From NCBI RefSeq assembly GCF_910592395.1, contig NC_088312.1, positions 22,577,292-22,641,291 on the forward strand: a stretch of 64,000 nucleotides of DNA. Reading direction: 5' to 3'. Origin of the DNA: Lineus longissimus. Lineage: Eukaryota > Nemertea > Pilidiophora > Heteronemertea > Lineidae. The position numbers and the translations under genes were made by a program. The notes under the pieces were generated by a model, which saw only the letters and a list, made by a program, of their open reading frames with translations, did no database searches and had not been told where the DNA came from. Of the stretch, positions 21,147-32,275 are shown piece by piece (positions within the stretch are counted from its first letter, which is position 1; the number at the start of each line of letters is the position of its first letter).

Positions 21147-21816
21147 GGATGGCCAATTTCATTGTTGATTCTGATTCTCAGGATGGAAATTATTGATTGC
21201 TGTTAATAGGGCAGCAGAGTTTGATAAATACCTACTGTAATGATTGTTCTCAATCGAAGATCTCCTCAGCCTGATGTTGGAAGTATTTCAGTTTGTGCTT
21301 TATAAACATCACTGTCAAATCTCAAATGACATTTGCCCTCTTTCGATTTCAAGTCAGAAATGCTTGACTTTAGTGTGTGCCGATGCAGTTTCCAATTGGT
21401 TTCAACTCTCGGTCTTTGTTGCTTCATCAAAGTTCTAGCATCGAACCATTTCTTGCCGTATTATGATGGGCATTGTGTCATACAAGTTATTTGTGGATTT
21501 TCGCTGCAGTATCATCATCATTGAAGAGTGCATTTGCTTGAAAACTATTTCAAATAAAACTAAAAATTGACAATATGTGCTTCTTACTTAGAAGAATAGT
21601 TGTTACATAACCCTGTTCTGCTGTGTGTCATCAAATTATGTTATCAGATATATGATCAATAAAACATATCAGAATAAGATATGTATTTTGTACACTGTTT
21701 TGTTAAATTTGTTGCTCACGGCCACAGCGGGCATCACTGGTCCATGGACTTGTGTTTCTTGTATCAAGGATGTGTTTAGCTAAACTCATCTTGGCCATTC
21801 CATTTTCTACTTGCAG
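21147..21816 (+). other. 3' UTR / intron between T10 and T11
   Basis: Two AATAAA hexamers (21553, 21658) suggest T10 transcripts end here. No relics recognised. The interval ends in CCATTTTCTACTTGCAG, the acceptor motif shared by distal exons. Confidence 0.5.
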
Positions 21817-22116
<300 letters not shown>

Positions 22117-22501
22117 TAAACAGCTACTCTTGTTTGATGCCAAAAAGTCGGCCCCTTGAACATTCTCCGAAGCAGACATGACGTATTCAAGCACATTCTC
22201 TCTGCTAGTTATAGCTTCCATGTTGTATTAGTCACTGTACATTGTACAGTGCATTCGCGTACTGTAATCAGAGATGGCTGTACAATGGATGTGTTTGGAC
22301 TGTTTACTTGAAAAGTAGCCAATTTTTTTTGGTATTTCAGGTCATTTCCTATGTATGGAAGTAAATGACTGATGTTTTATTTTTATAGTGCAGTTGCAGT
22401 GTTCTTTTCAGATTTCTGACTAGTTTAACCCAAGGCGGTATGCACACACCAAGAAGATGTAAACGTGATACAAAAAGTCTTAATTTTTTTTCTCTTTTCA
22501 G
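22117..22501 (+). other. Intron between T11 and T12
   Basis: About 385 bp, AT-rich, ending in a long T-rich tract TTTTTTTTCTCTTTTCAG. Confidence 0.5.
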
Positions 22502-22756
22502 ATGTGTGGCATGTTCGTATCCCCAAGTCTCGTGAAACCACCACGATCTAATCCTGGCCAAGCTGGTTACAAGCCTTTCAAATGTGAATTCTGTGAGAAA
22601 AGATTTCGGCAGAAAAGTAACATGCAGCGACATGTGCGGCTGCACACGGGAGAAAAACCGTTTGGATGCGATTTTTGTGGGAAACGTTTTAGTGATCAGT
22701 CGAACTTTAGAATTCACGTGTTCAAGCATAAGGCGGCTCAAGTAGATTTCTCCTAG
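22502..22756 (+). CDS. T12: alternative terminal exon, 2 C2H2 fingers
   Basis: Exon starts at the base after CAG with ATG TGT GGC; phase 0; 84 residues to TAG. Helices QKSNMQR and DQSNFRI, linker HTGEKPF. The DQS-type last finger links it to T16-T20. The exon could start translation itself, but the tight match with the splice phase favours use as a terminal exon. AATAAA at 22911 is a likely poly(A) signal. Confidence 0.86.
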   Translation: MCGMFVSPSLVKPPRSNPGQAGYKPFKCEFCEKRFRQKSNMQRHVRLHTGEKPFGCDFCGKRFSDQSNFRIHVFKHKAAQVDFS

Positions 22757-23067
22757 CTCGCTGATGTATTGAGGCCATCTGGAGGGTTCTTGGGGGCAGG
22801 GAAGGTTGTCAGAGCAGTAGCTGTGGACCAATCAGTGTCCATACCGCATCCCACCAAATTTTCATTGGCGTTTTATTTTGCGGATTTCATGAATAACCTT
22901 GATTCTCCAAAATAAAAATTGTAAAGATTCATTCCTTTTGAAAATTTTTCTGAATGCAAAAATAAATGCAAAAATTGAGTGTCTTACATGACCTTGTCAT
23001 ACACATTTGTGCCACTGTGCTGAAAGCTACTGAAAATGTATAAATCATTCCTGGTCTGCTGGTGAAG

Positions 23068-23139
23068 CTCTACACCGGAGAAAAACAATTTGTATGTGAT
23101 ATATTGGAAGCCTTTGAAATTGGTCTGTCAGTCAAACGT
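23068..23139 (+). pseudogene. Relic finger upstream of T13
   Basis: Reads LYTGEKQFVCDILEAFEIGL: a near-intact linker (TGEKQF), then the first zinc Cys; the second Cys and the His pair are lost. Remnant of a former exon. Confidence 0.55.
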
Positions 23140-23408
23140 TGCAGTTATGTCTTCTGATTCGTTGAGGTATGACCAGTTTATTTGACGATGTGTCGTTGTT
23201 GTGTTAATGTGTGTCTTGAGAATTCCTCTGTTTGGGGCCCTGCAGTGATACATCCAAAATTGTACTCAAACAATGGGGAAAATGTTTGTAATTGTTTTTT
23301 CCACATAGTGCTTCTCTCTATGTCTTGTGGTTTCAGTGACTTCAATTATCATTCAACTGGACAGAAAAAGACGCATTACTTAATGGACATTCCATTTTCT
23401 ACTTTCAG

Positions 23409-23714
23409 ATCGATCACACGTCGGAAGTCTTCCAGGGTAACTTGGGAAAAGCAAAATTCAAACACTGTCCACAGTGCAGCAAAATTTTCCCGGGGAAGAA
23501 ATTACTTGAAGCACACCTGCGCGTCCACTCCGGAGAGAAACCCTTTGAATGTGTCATTTGTGGGAAGGCGTTCTCGCAAAAAGGCAATTTGCAGAGACAT
23601 GAAAGAGTGCATACAGGGGAAAGACCTTTTGTGTGTGAGATTTGTGGGAAAAGTTACAAGGAAAAGGCTGGGTTGAAAGTCCACGAGTTTACCAATCATT
23701 TTCTTGATGGATAG
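23409..23714 (+). CDS. T13: alternative terminal exon, 3 C2H2 fingers
   Basis: The acceptor CCATTTTCTACTTTCAG ends at 23408; phase 0 start [11 protein letters not shown]; 101 residues to TAG. There is no ATG before the first finger, so it cannot be a stand-alone gene without splicing. Helices: GKKLLEA, QKGNLQR, EKAGLKV (H-x4-H). Linkers HSGEKPF and HTGERPF. Finger 2 is a textbook finger. Confidence 0.88.
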   Translation: MDHTSEVFQGNLGKAKFKHCPQCSKIFPGKKLLEAHLRVHSGEKPFECVICGKAFSQKGNLQRHERVHTGERPFVCEICGKSYKEKAGLKVHEFTNHFLDG

Positions 23715-23725
23715 GATTCTGATAT

Positions 23726-24125
23726 ATTTCTCTGAGTCCAATGCACTGTTGCTATTTCTCTGAGTCCAATGCACTGTTGCTACTTCTCTGTGACAAGTTT
23801 TGGAAACTGTTTCTCCTAAAGACTGCTTACAGAGACCAATTCTGGTATACTTGACTGTGGCCCTTGTAATGTTGCTGTTGCTCTGAGGCTTTTGCTGTTT
23901 TGCAATGTGGCCATTTTTGGAAAGCATGTCTCAAAAAAAGTAATTACCAGAGACTAGAGCCTAGAGGTAGAGGGAGAACATATTCTTGTGTGATGTTTTG
24001 CAATGTGGCCATTTTTGGAAAGCATGTCTCAAAAAAAGTAATTACCAGAGACTAGAGCCTAGAGGTAGAGGGAGAACATATTCTTGTGTGATTTGTTAGA
24101 AAGGTTGGAGTTGGAGGCTAAAATT
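23726..24125 (+). repeat. 28-bp and 98-bp tandem duplications with a finger relic
   Basis: ATTTCTCTGAGTCCAATGCA...TTGCT is duplicated at 23726-23781. A 98-bp block starting GTTTTGCAATGTGGCC is duplicated (23897-23994, 23995-24092). At the end of the second block 24070-24125 reads GRTYSCVIC-stop-KGW, a finger start (linker, both Cys, KG) that has decayed; its first half is also duplicated. Confidence 0.75.
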
Positions 24126-24661
24126 GTTCTGTGGTCGCAGATGGTGACAGTGCTCTGGTTTGTTGTGTTTGTATGTTTGTTGCTTGACGTTATGTTTCAT
24201 CGCATGATGTCATCATGTCCAAGCAGACGTCATCTCATGAGTCGTACAACGTCACAGAAAGTGAATACTTCTGAAACGTTGAATTCTCTGTGACCATTGC
24301 AGTCTCTGTTGATTTTCTGTCTTTCGTTTTATTTGTACCTCATATGACTCGTATCTCACTTTAGAGTAGTGAATTATAAACTTAGCTGGATCGTAGATTA
24401 CATTCATATTCATTTCTCAGAATATATTGCAGGTTTCCAGTCCAAAATGGACAGCAGGTAGACAGCATTATTGTTTCATTTGACGATCCGACCCAGTTCC
24501 TGCCATTTTAAGTTCTTTTGATCTTCTTTTTCTCCTCCGTCATCTTGGTAAAAGTAGGGCTCCAGTTCGAGCACATTTTACTCCTCATGAAATGTGCAAG
24601 TGCGAGGGAAACACCCTGGTTTGATAACATTTACGACTTGATTTTCAATTTATCATTTCAG
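24126..24661 (+). other. Intron before T14
   Basis: No further relics recognised; ends in AATTTATCATTTCAG. Confidence 0.5.
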
Positions 24662-26080
24662 GATTCGGATTCGGATGTCATATATCCTGTTCAGAGTGAG
24701 GAGATGTCTTGGTCTGGCAGTGACTCCGAATCTGAAGTATTCAGGTGTGATCTGTGTGACTTGGTGGTCGCTTCCAACAGAGCATTGCGGATGCACCGAC
24801 GCAGCAAACATGCCGATGAAGAGCTATATGTTGCTTGCAGGGTCTGTGGTGACAGGTTTAGACATGTGACTGATCTTGCCAGACACGAGCTCTCACACGA
24901 GGAGCCAATGAAGTGTTTGCTTTGCGACGAAGAGTTCTGGACTGTCTACAAATACCGCTGTCATGTCCTGCGCCATCGGAACCAGGCATTGAATAGCGAA
25001 TCCTATAATCGACGAAAATACAGTTGTGATACGTGTGGCAAATTATTTCACACGAAACATTCGCTACAACAACATATTGCTACTCACTCGACTGATAAAC
25101 CGTTCGTATGCCCCGACTGTAGTGCAGTATTCCGGACGAAGATTGGTTTGAAGTGTCACATTGGCCGACAGTGTTATTCGCGGCTGGGCAGGTCAAGTGC
25201 CAATGTTTTGCAACAGGATGAGTGTTACTTTTGCCACAAGTTGTTTGGGACGAGATTACTCATGAAGGAGCACTTGGCAACGCATACTGATGAAAATCCG
25301 GAGCAATGTCCGATATGTCACAAAACGTTCAGTATGAAATCGAATCGAAACAAACACTTGAATACTCATGTGGCCGTTATAGTATTCAGGTGTGACGCGT
25401 GTCTGATAAGTTTTAGAACAAAAAGTCATTTGCAAAAACATATGGCGACTGAACATCATGATTTGGATAAAACAACTGTACCTTCTGAAACAACTGGTGA
25501 GGGGGCACGGGGGACCTCAACGACAGAAGGTGAATGCAAAGATAAGCAGACGCCTTCAATAAAACAAGAGGATTCGTCAGATGTTGGGCCTAAATCTGGA
25601 GATAGCGTCACACATGTGGATGAAGTTGGCCTGGAAACATCGGGAGGTGATGATGGAATGCCAGTACCAGGGCCGTCTGCAAAAAAAGACTCGGTGGAAA
25701 GAAGGAAAACGCTCCCTGAGATAACGTGGAAAATTTACGAATGTGACTTCTGCCGTTACGCGTTCATCTCGCAGAAACTTCTGGATGCGCATCGCAGGAA
25801 ACACACGGGTGAAAAACCGTACTTGTGTTCGATTTGTGGGAAGGGATATCAGAGTAGTAGCAGTCTTTCAAAACATATTGCACTCCACCCCTTTGTGGAA
25901 AAACCTAAAAATACCATATGTCCTGTTTGTAAAAAGCGTTTTAAGAGTTGGTGTTTTTTGCGTGACCATTTACGCGTTCACTCGGGGGAGAGACCATTTG
26001 TTTGTGAGACGTGTGGAAAGGGGTTTATGAGTATGGATGTCCTGAAAAAGCACAGAGCTACACACAAGAAAAAGGAATGA
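24662..26080 (+). CDS. T14: long terminal exon, 12 zinc fingers in 8+4 clusters
   Basis: Phase 0 start DSDSDVIYPVQSEE; 472 residues to TGA. Fingers 1-8 helices: SNRALRM, HVTDLAR, TVYKYRC, TKHSLQQ, TKIGLKC, TRLLMKE, MKSNRNK, TKSHLQK; fingers 9-12: SQKLLDA, SSSSLSK, SWCFLRD, SMDVLKK. Finger 5 is C2HC (HIGRQC). Fingers 1-8 mostly lack TGEKP linkers; 9-10 and 11-12 have them. The roughly 110-residue acidic spacer holds SIKQEDS, a match to the SUMO consensus (I-K-x-E). It is far larger than its neighbours and may be an older or independently recruited exon. AATAAA at 26361. Confidence 0.9.
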   Translation, partial: DSDSDVIYPVQSEEMSWSGSDSESEVFRCDLCDLVVASNRALRMHRRSKHADEELYVACRVCGDRFRHVTDLARHELSHEEPMKCLLCDEEFWTVYKYRCHVLRHRNQALNSESYNRRKYSCDTCGKLFHTKHSLQQHIATHSTDKPFVCPDCSAVFRTKIGLKCHIGRQCYSRLGRSSANVLQQDECYFCHKLFGTRLLMKEHLATHTDENPEQCPICHKTFSMKSNRNKHLNTHVAVIVFRCDACLISFRTKSHLQKHMATEHHDLDKTTVPSETTGEGARGTSTTEGECKDKQTPSIKQEDSSDVGPKSGDSVTHVDEVGLETSGGDDGMPVPGPSAKKDSVERRKTLPEITWKIYECDFCRYAFISQKLLDAHRRKHTGEKPYLCSICGKGYQSSSSLSKHIALHPFVEKPKNTICPVCKKRFKSWCFLRDHLRVHSGERPFVCETCGKGFMSMDVLKKHRATHKKKE

Positions 26081-26625
26081 GTCAGGGGTGTGAGTTGATA
26101 TTGGATCTGAGGGAAGGTATTCTACTGTATTTGATTTATATTGAGAGTTGACATGGCTGCACACAAGAAAACAACTTGAGCAGACGACTTCCAGTAAGGC
26201 GAGCAGACGTAATCGACTTCACATATTTTCTTTAAAACTAAGCCTTCAGGAGGAAAATATTTGAAGTAGGCCTATGTTTTTCATACTGACCATCCCTATG
26301 TTTCTTCAGTTTTATCTAATATACATGTCCTCCATCAGGTTCAGTTGATTAAGTTCTGTTAATAAAATTCAGTCTTTCTTCTCTTCTTCTTCTTCTTCAG
26401 TTTGTAGAAACTCACTTGGCAGATGTTTCTTCCATAGACTTATGGATAATAGTATTCAACTGATATTTCACTTTGACGCTTTATTTTTTGCAGGTAGCTA
26501 GCTTCAGTTTCATTGAATTCTTCTGAAAGAGTCATTTTAGTGTCTGTTTTTCAGAGTTATCAGCACATAGCTTACAAAATTGATGAGAATCACTTGATTT
26601 CTTATCTTTTCTATTCTCATTTCAG
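26081..26625 (+). other. 3' UTR / intron with spare acceptors
   Basis: AATAAA at 26361, then a (TCT)n tract giving CTTCTTCTTCTTCAG (26400), which would open a 20-residue phase-0 tail, and TTATTTTTTGCAG (26494), which would open a 10-residue tail. Neither encodes a finger. They may be decoys or ultra-short C-termini. Confidence 0.35.
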
Positions 26626-27555
26626 ACTTTTGAATCTGGTGCTGAAAAGGGAAATACATTTGAAGGCATCCCAGAGAGCAAGGTGGCTGAATCAAAGTTC
26701 GCTGATAAGATCTGCCCTCATTGTGACAAGGTCTTCAATGCCACGTATAATATTAAGCGGCACATAAGATGCATGCACGGAGAAGACAAATTATATAAAT
26801 GTAGCAAGTGCCCATGGACATTTGTCTTTAGACAAAGGTTTGATGCGCACATTCAGAAACATACTGAGAGAAATGTGGCAAAAATTCATGTGTGTAATGT
26901 GTGTGAGAGAGCCTTTGAATCTAAGTGGAGCCTCGAAACGCATTATCGTATTCACACTGGTGATATGCCATATCGGTGTACGGTGTGTGCCAAAGCATTC
27001 ACCCAGGCTGGTCAGTTGAAGGGACATATGTTAACGCATTCAGATGAACGGCCCTTTAAATGTGTCGTTTGTAACCATGGCAGCAAGGAGAAACAGTCTT
27101 TAGAAAGTCACATCCGAACACACAAGGACTTGTCTCCGGCCATGAAGGCATTGGTTTTGAATCAGAGCCTGTTTGATTCGGGCAAGCAGAAGAGGCCCCC
27201 AAAGGGTGGGAAACATTGTGAGTGCAACATTTGCCACAAAGTTTTTAGCGCTCGGTATAAATTGGATGCTCACATTCAAAGCCACACTGGTGAAAAACCA
27301 TTTCTTTGTTCCGTGTGTGGCAATGCCTACCGGCACAGAGGTGGTCTTTGGAAGCATATGATGGCCCACGCCGGGCAGAAACCGGCTAAGACCATACATT
27401 GTGAGGTTTGTAATAAAGAGTTCAGGGATGCGACAGACTGTCAGAACCACTTGCGGGTCCACACAGGAGAAAGACCATTTGTTTGTCATATTTGTGGCAA
27501 GAAGTTTCGTTTTCAGTCGAACCTGAGAAGCCACTTGGCAACACACAATAAATGA
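26626..27555 (+). CDS. T15: long terminal exon, 9 zinc fingers
   Basis: The acceptor CTATTCTCATTTCAG ends at 26625; phase 0 start TFESGAEKGNTFEG; 309 residues to TGA. Helices: ATYNIKR, FRQRFDA, SKWSLET, QAGQLKG, EKQSLES, ARYKLDA, HRGGLWK, DATDCQN, FQSNLRS. Fingers 1-5 and 6-9 are separated by a basic spacer (GKQKRPPKGGK). TGE/TGD linkers occur after fingers 3, 6 and 8. In finger 5 Ser replaces the core Phe. The last codons AAT AAA TGA contain an AATAAA overlapping the stop. With T14 it forms the middle pair of long exons in the array. Confidence 0.9.
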   Translation, partial: TFESGAEKGNTFEGIPESKVAESKFADKICPHCDKVFNATYNIKRHIRCMHGEDKLYKCSKCPWTFVFRQRFDAHIQKHTERNVAKIHVCNVCERAFESKWSLETHYRIHTGDMPYRCTVCAKAFTQAGQLKGHMLTHSDERPFKCVVCNHGSKEKQSLESHIRTHKDLSPAMKALVLNQSLFDSGKQKRPPKGGKHCECNICHKVFSARYKLDAHIQSHTGEKPFLCSVCGNAYRHRGGLWKHMMAHAGQKPAKTIHCEVCNKEFRDATDCQNHLRVHTGERPFVCHICGKKFRFQSNLRSHLATHNK

Positions 27556-28811
27556 GTGGATAAATTGTCATCATTGCTTGGATAGATCCTGCATGCGATG
27601 TCTATTGACGACAGCAAAGGATTGGGAATCTGCCTGCTGTGCTTCACCGTAAAGTATATCATGTAGCTACCGCTTTGTAAAGAAAAGTTAAGCGTTAAAG
27701 TCCACATAGGCCATAACTGTACCACCTTGCCTAACATTCTCCCCTCCATCCGGACTCTCCTGCACTTTACGAGACAAGACCACAATTGATTTTTTAAGCC
27801 TTTTAGCAGTTAAATTGTCAATGTTTGACCGCGACGCATCAAATACTGCGTGGGGTTGTGAATTTGAAATTTAGATTATGTTATTCCAGACAGTCGGGCA
27901 AGTAAATGGTGAAAAATAAACTGGTGATTGACCACAGAAATTTTTTGATAATCGACAAATTAGACAGACTTTGATATTTCCACACTTTTCAGCCAACTTG
28001 CAGAAAAAACTCAAAACACGCCCCCTATTACCCAATTAGCAAAATTCGAAATTAATTTTTTCATCAAATAATTTCTTTATATCTGTAGACTTGCCACAAC
28101 AAATATTTTTTCAATACCTCTCCAAATATGTACTTGAGAGTTAAAAACATGCACTCGTCTAATTGATAGGCCTCGACCCTCCAACCTATGAATATCCATT
28201 AGTGGTCTTGTCTCTTACAGCCGCAATCCGGACTGATTTATGAAGCACTGTCAAATCATTTATGAAAACAAATCTCTCGGGAGAATCACTGTCAGGCTGC
28301 CATGTAGCAAAAGCCAGGGACAACACTGAACAAACTGACAAAGGTTTGACCGAGTTCCATGAAATTAAGCCTGTTTTGTTTTTGCCTTTTTGAACTAGGA
28401 TCTGTTTCAGTTATAGGTCAAGGATTTCCCTGATAGGTCATATTGGACATTTCTGAAAATATATGTACTTTCTCAAGGTCAGAGGAGCTTTCAAACCAGT
28501 TAACCATACTTTATTAACGTTTTCTATTTTCAGGTTTTTGATACATTCTATGTATCCAGCACAGCTTTAATCTGTATTTTGTATATATTCTTTTTAATGC
28601 ATGTGTTATGATTTGGACTATTCAGTCAGTATGTAGCAGTTTATAAAGGGATCAAGTTAAGAATTGTAAAAATTGTACATCTCGGCTGTATGCCCTGTTT
28701 ATTTTGTCTTGATTTGGGTCCTCTATATGAAGTCAGTTCTGAGATACACATAATATATACACATAAAGCGTGGACACAGTATAATATTATTATGCTGTGT
28801 CCACGCTTAGC

Positions 28812-30232
28812 CTGTACCAGTAGGCAAGGTAACCGGAAAAATGCCGACCGACCGACTGACCTGCCAAAAAACGCTGACCGACCGACCTTCCGACCTACCA
28901 ACCCAAGGAGTTTCGTAGTTGAGTCACAGGTCTCATAAGTCAATGTGATATATCCAATCCACGATAGCAGGTCATGTGAAATGAAATTGTAAACAAGCGC
29001 ACGTGCACTGGTCAAATGACAACAAATGCATGTTGCGCGTTGCAGTTCATGCATTGCATCGGTCGAGACACTCGAGTAGAAAAACTACATTGCATAGATT
29101 AGGCCCAAATCATGTTTTTAGCTCAGCTGACAAGCTGAGCTATTCATATGAGTAAAAAGCTGAGCTATTCATATGAGTAAATGGTAGAATGAATGTCCGT
29201 CTGTCTGTCTGTCTGTCTGTCCGTTAAACAGGCACGTTTCAAAACTATGGCGGATAGGCGATAGATTTTCCCTATAAGCCATTTAGACCCTTCAGGACTC
29301 CTGAATAGACCAAGTGTGGGTCCGGCAGGATTAACAGTTTGGCCACCAGGGGGAAAAAAGCCTAAATCACAAAACAATTTTTTGGCGCTTTATTCAAGCA
29401 GATAGAAGCTTGAAATAAAGTTGAAAAGGACCGCATGCATGTAGGTCTTGAAACTACTAAGAGTAGTTTTGATTGATATTACCAGTTGGCGTTACTGAGC
29501 CAAAATCTGTGTTGACCTAGTTTAAGCTTGATTTGAATTTCCCGCTCTTGTATGACTCTGAAGGTTGTGGGTTCCAATCCCACTTCGGGACAATTTTTTT
29601 TTTTTTTTAATTTTTACTTTTTTCACTTGTAAATACATTTTCTTTACTTTTTTGAATAATTTGGTGGGCGGCCATCTTGGTTTTTTTTTTCTATTTTAAA
29701 GCCTTTGCTGTATCCAGAGTGACATGAATTTTATGGTTGGTGTACAATAAGTCTCCTTTACATGATATCACATGGGCTTTCTATTTGACCTACTTTTCAA
29801 GGTCAGCCTGGCTCAGGCACTTAGATTTGACTAATAAGTGGCATATTTGTCACCATTTAAAAGTCTTTTTACTTTGGTATGTTTGCCTGATATATTGACA
29901 AAACTGAGGTTGAAAGAGATCTATCGGGTACTTTCCATGTTCATATATTTCAGCTGAGCGCCAGGCCCTTGGGCCTCTTGTTATATCCACCGACCATGCA
30001 GACAAAACATATCTTTAGAGTATCGTTATCAGTTCCTTACCATGTGGGCTCGTTTTCCCGGTATAATTGACTGGAGGTGCAGCTGTCAGACACGTCGGAA
30101 TCCATCACGTCCATTGTGCTGGGCACTACACAGATACATGTGCTATAGAGAAGTGAAAGGGATACTGCATATGACGGTAGGTTGGCAGGTCGGTCGGTCG
30201 GCGTTTTTCCGGTTACCAGCAGGCAATGCTTA
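28812..30232. mobile_element. Composite element bounded by GACCGACC inverted repeats
   Basis: Left GGTAACCGGAAAAATGCCGA...GACCGACC and right GGTCGGTCGG...CGTTTTTCCGGTTACC are inverted. Inside, 29119-29982 starts AGCTCAGCTGACAAGCTGAG and ends CAGCTGAGCGCCAGG...GGGCCTCTTGTT, which looks like a second, nested dispersed element. No transposase. Boundaries approximate. Confidence 0.5.
29545..29600 (+). other. tRNA-like T-arm / possible SINE fragment
   Basis: GTGGGTTCCAATCCCAC forms a 5-bp stem and 7-base loop like a tRNA T-arm and nearly matches the Pol III B box. It is followed by TTCGGGACA and a T-run. No complete cloverleaf, so not a tRNA gene. Confidence 0.35.
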
Positions 30233-31364
30233 TCCTATGTGTAATAGGCCTGTGTGCCACAGCCCCACCAAGACCAGCTTAATGGTGTCTACACAGTGTA
30301 TTACTTGATATCGATGCAGGACTTGTAAATATTACCATGTGTGTAAATCACAACCATCATGTATTAGATTGAAAAGGAATAAACTGAATAAAATTTGTGA
30401 TTATGTGAGTTATACATCCTTAGTTTAGTTTTTTTTTACTTGGACTTTTAAAGCCACTTTGCTACTGCGGACCATGCATCATGATGCTTTCTGCTAGCTT
30501 CGATGCACAGCGGGATGTCACGTAATGCATTGCATGATGACCACTTGAGACTTGACTGTAATAACGAATAAAATGTGTCATTCACCGGGACCTGTGACAT
30601 AACCAGGACAGTACTTAGCAAGGTGGAGCAGGCATGAAATAATTACAGTCTCAAACAATGGAGGAATACTGTAAAATTATACTCTGACACAATATAAAGT
30701 CATTGAAGTGACCCTGACTATTATCACCTCTGACACTATATGAAGTCACTGAAGTGACCCTGACTAGCACCTCCAAATTACCTCTTTCCTCAAGCAGGAG
30801 TTGGGGACTTTCGATCAGGTCTTAGCCAATCGGAAGAGACCTATCATACTCGGACAGCCCACCATGGGGCATACTGGGCTTCTGAGTGGTCAATATCTTT
30901 GTGAAACTGGCATATTCTTGCTTCAGGAAAGTAGTGAATTGTTAGAAGCATCGGCTACCAATGCAGTGTTTATACCCGTGACGGGCCGTCTCGTTTACCC
31001 GAGCGAACGCTGAAGAAGACGACCCTTAGGATCACTATGAGCTGATTCCCTCGACCTTGGCATCTTAACCGAAGGGTTTTGTAATATGAATCGTCTCATT
31101 AAATCATGCTATCATGCAAGGAATAGGAAAACTACGATAGAAATTCAGACATTTATAGGGAGGTGTTGCTCATTCAGACCTGATGTTTTCCTCATTCACA
31201 CCGGGCGGCTCCATGTATCTGTGTTCTGGCACTTTTAGTGTTGTCTTGTCTCTGTTTGTGAACGATTACCATTTCCGTTCTACTTCTCTTTTGCTAGTTT
31301 TATGACAAGTCATATAATTTTCAAACCAAACCCACCACTAACACTTCATCCTTTCTAATTTCAG

Positions 31365-31670
31365 ATGTCTTGGTCGAGCGGCGGGCAATCTATGAGTGTG
31401 CCTGATTTGTATAAGTGCGTTTTCTGCGGTGAAACATTCCTAACGATAGAGGTGCTAGAACGGCACACAAGACGACACCAATATCGTCTCAAATGTGAAT
31501 TCTGTGAAAAACCATTTACGACACGCGGCAATCTCAAACGGCATATACGCATCCATACAGGAGAGAAGCCATTTGAATGCAAGATATGTGGGAAGGCATT
31601 TTCTGATCAATCTGCTTTCAAAATGCACGAGGTCCGGCATCATTTAAAGACATTTACGGACAGACATTGA
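31365..31670 (+). CDS. T16: alternative terminal exon, 3 C2H2 fingers
   Basis: The acceptor CTTTCTAATTTCAG ends at 31364; the exon opens with ATG TCT TGG in phase 0; 101 residues to TGA. Helices: TIEVLER, TRGNLKR, DQSAFKM. The linker between fingers 1 and 2 is degenerate (HQYRLKC); the second is HTGEKPF. First of the distal group (T16-T20) sharing a DxSxFxx last finger and the CTAAT acceptor. Confidence 0.88.
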   Translation: MSWSSGGQSMSVPDLYKCVFCGETFLTIEVLERHTRRHQYRLKCEFCEKPFTTRGNLKRHIRIHTGEKPFECKICGKAFSDQSAFKMHEVRHHLKTFTDRH

Positions 31671-32275
31671 CGACTTGTGTCCTGAACTTGTACAGTAAGG
31701 ATTGTCCGGTTCATTTTTGTTGGGTTTTGTACGAGGGGGGATGATAGTCACATTCAAGAGCCAAAAGTATAGGTATTATTCTGACCCGGGAAACATTCTT
31801 AGAAATAACCAATTCCACCATTCCTGTTATCCATGATTCCCTGAATTCATTTCTGGGAGACACAAGCTGATTGGTTTGTTTGTTTCTTGGTGAAATATCT
31901 GGCTATAGGTTTCGAGACAGGGTTGTACTCAGTTACCTGTGACCATAGGCCAGCAATCTAGGCGTTAAAAGAAAGCTTGTAGCTCCTACTTTCTGATATT
32001 TGCTTTAGTTTTTCCATGAAATGTATACTTTTGGAATTGTGGCCATTTTTTGCCGATTTCGTTTTTTTAAGGTTTATTCAAAGGACAAGGCAATCACAGT
32101 GAAGTGACAAGCAAGCCCAAGATCACACAGGATGAGTCGGTGCCTACAATCGAATCCTCATTGCATTAAGTTCTTCCTTTTCAGGCTCTTCAGGTTCTTC
32201 AGCAAGATAACCTTCGTCTCGGACCAATCACGAATCCAACACCAGTAAACATGTTCAACCACTTTCTAATTCCAG
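31671..32275 (+). other. Intron between T16 and T17 with a SINE/LINE-tail-like fragment
   Basis: At about 32088-32165, AAGTGACAAGCAAGCCCAAG, ATCACACAGG and ATCGAATCCTC resemble the conserved tail found in CR1/L2-type LINEs and their SINEs. Identification is by eye only. The rest is unremarkable. Ends in ACTTTCTAATTCCAG. Confidence 0.35.

Larger units (their letters stand above)
27556..31364 (+). other. Large repeat-bearing intron between T15 and T16
   Basis: 3.8 kb, the longest gap inside the array. It contains a 15-bp-stem hairpin (28766-28810), inverted repeats about 1.3 kb apart enclosing another element (28812-30232), a (CTGT)n tract at about 29196 and a tRNA-like T-arm at 29560. No finger relic was recognised. 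Confidence 0.6.

Noticed and set aside
29545-29600. tRNA gene
   Set aside because: Only a T-arm is present; no D-arm or anticodon arm that closes.
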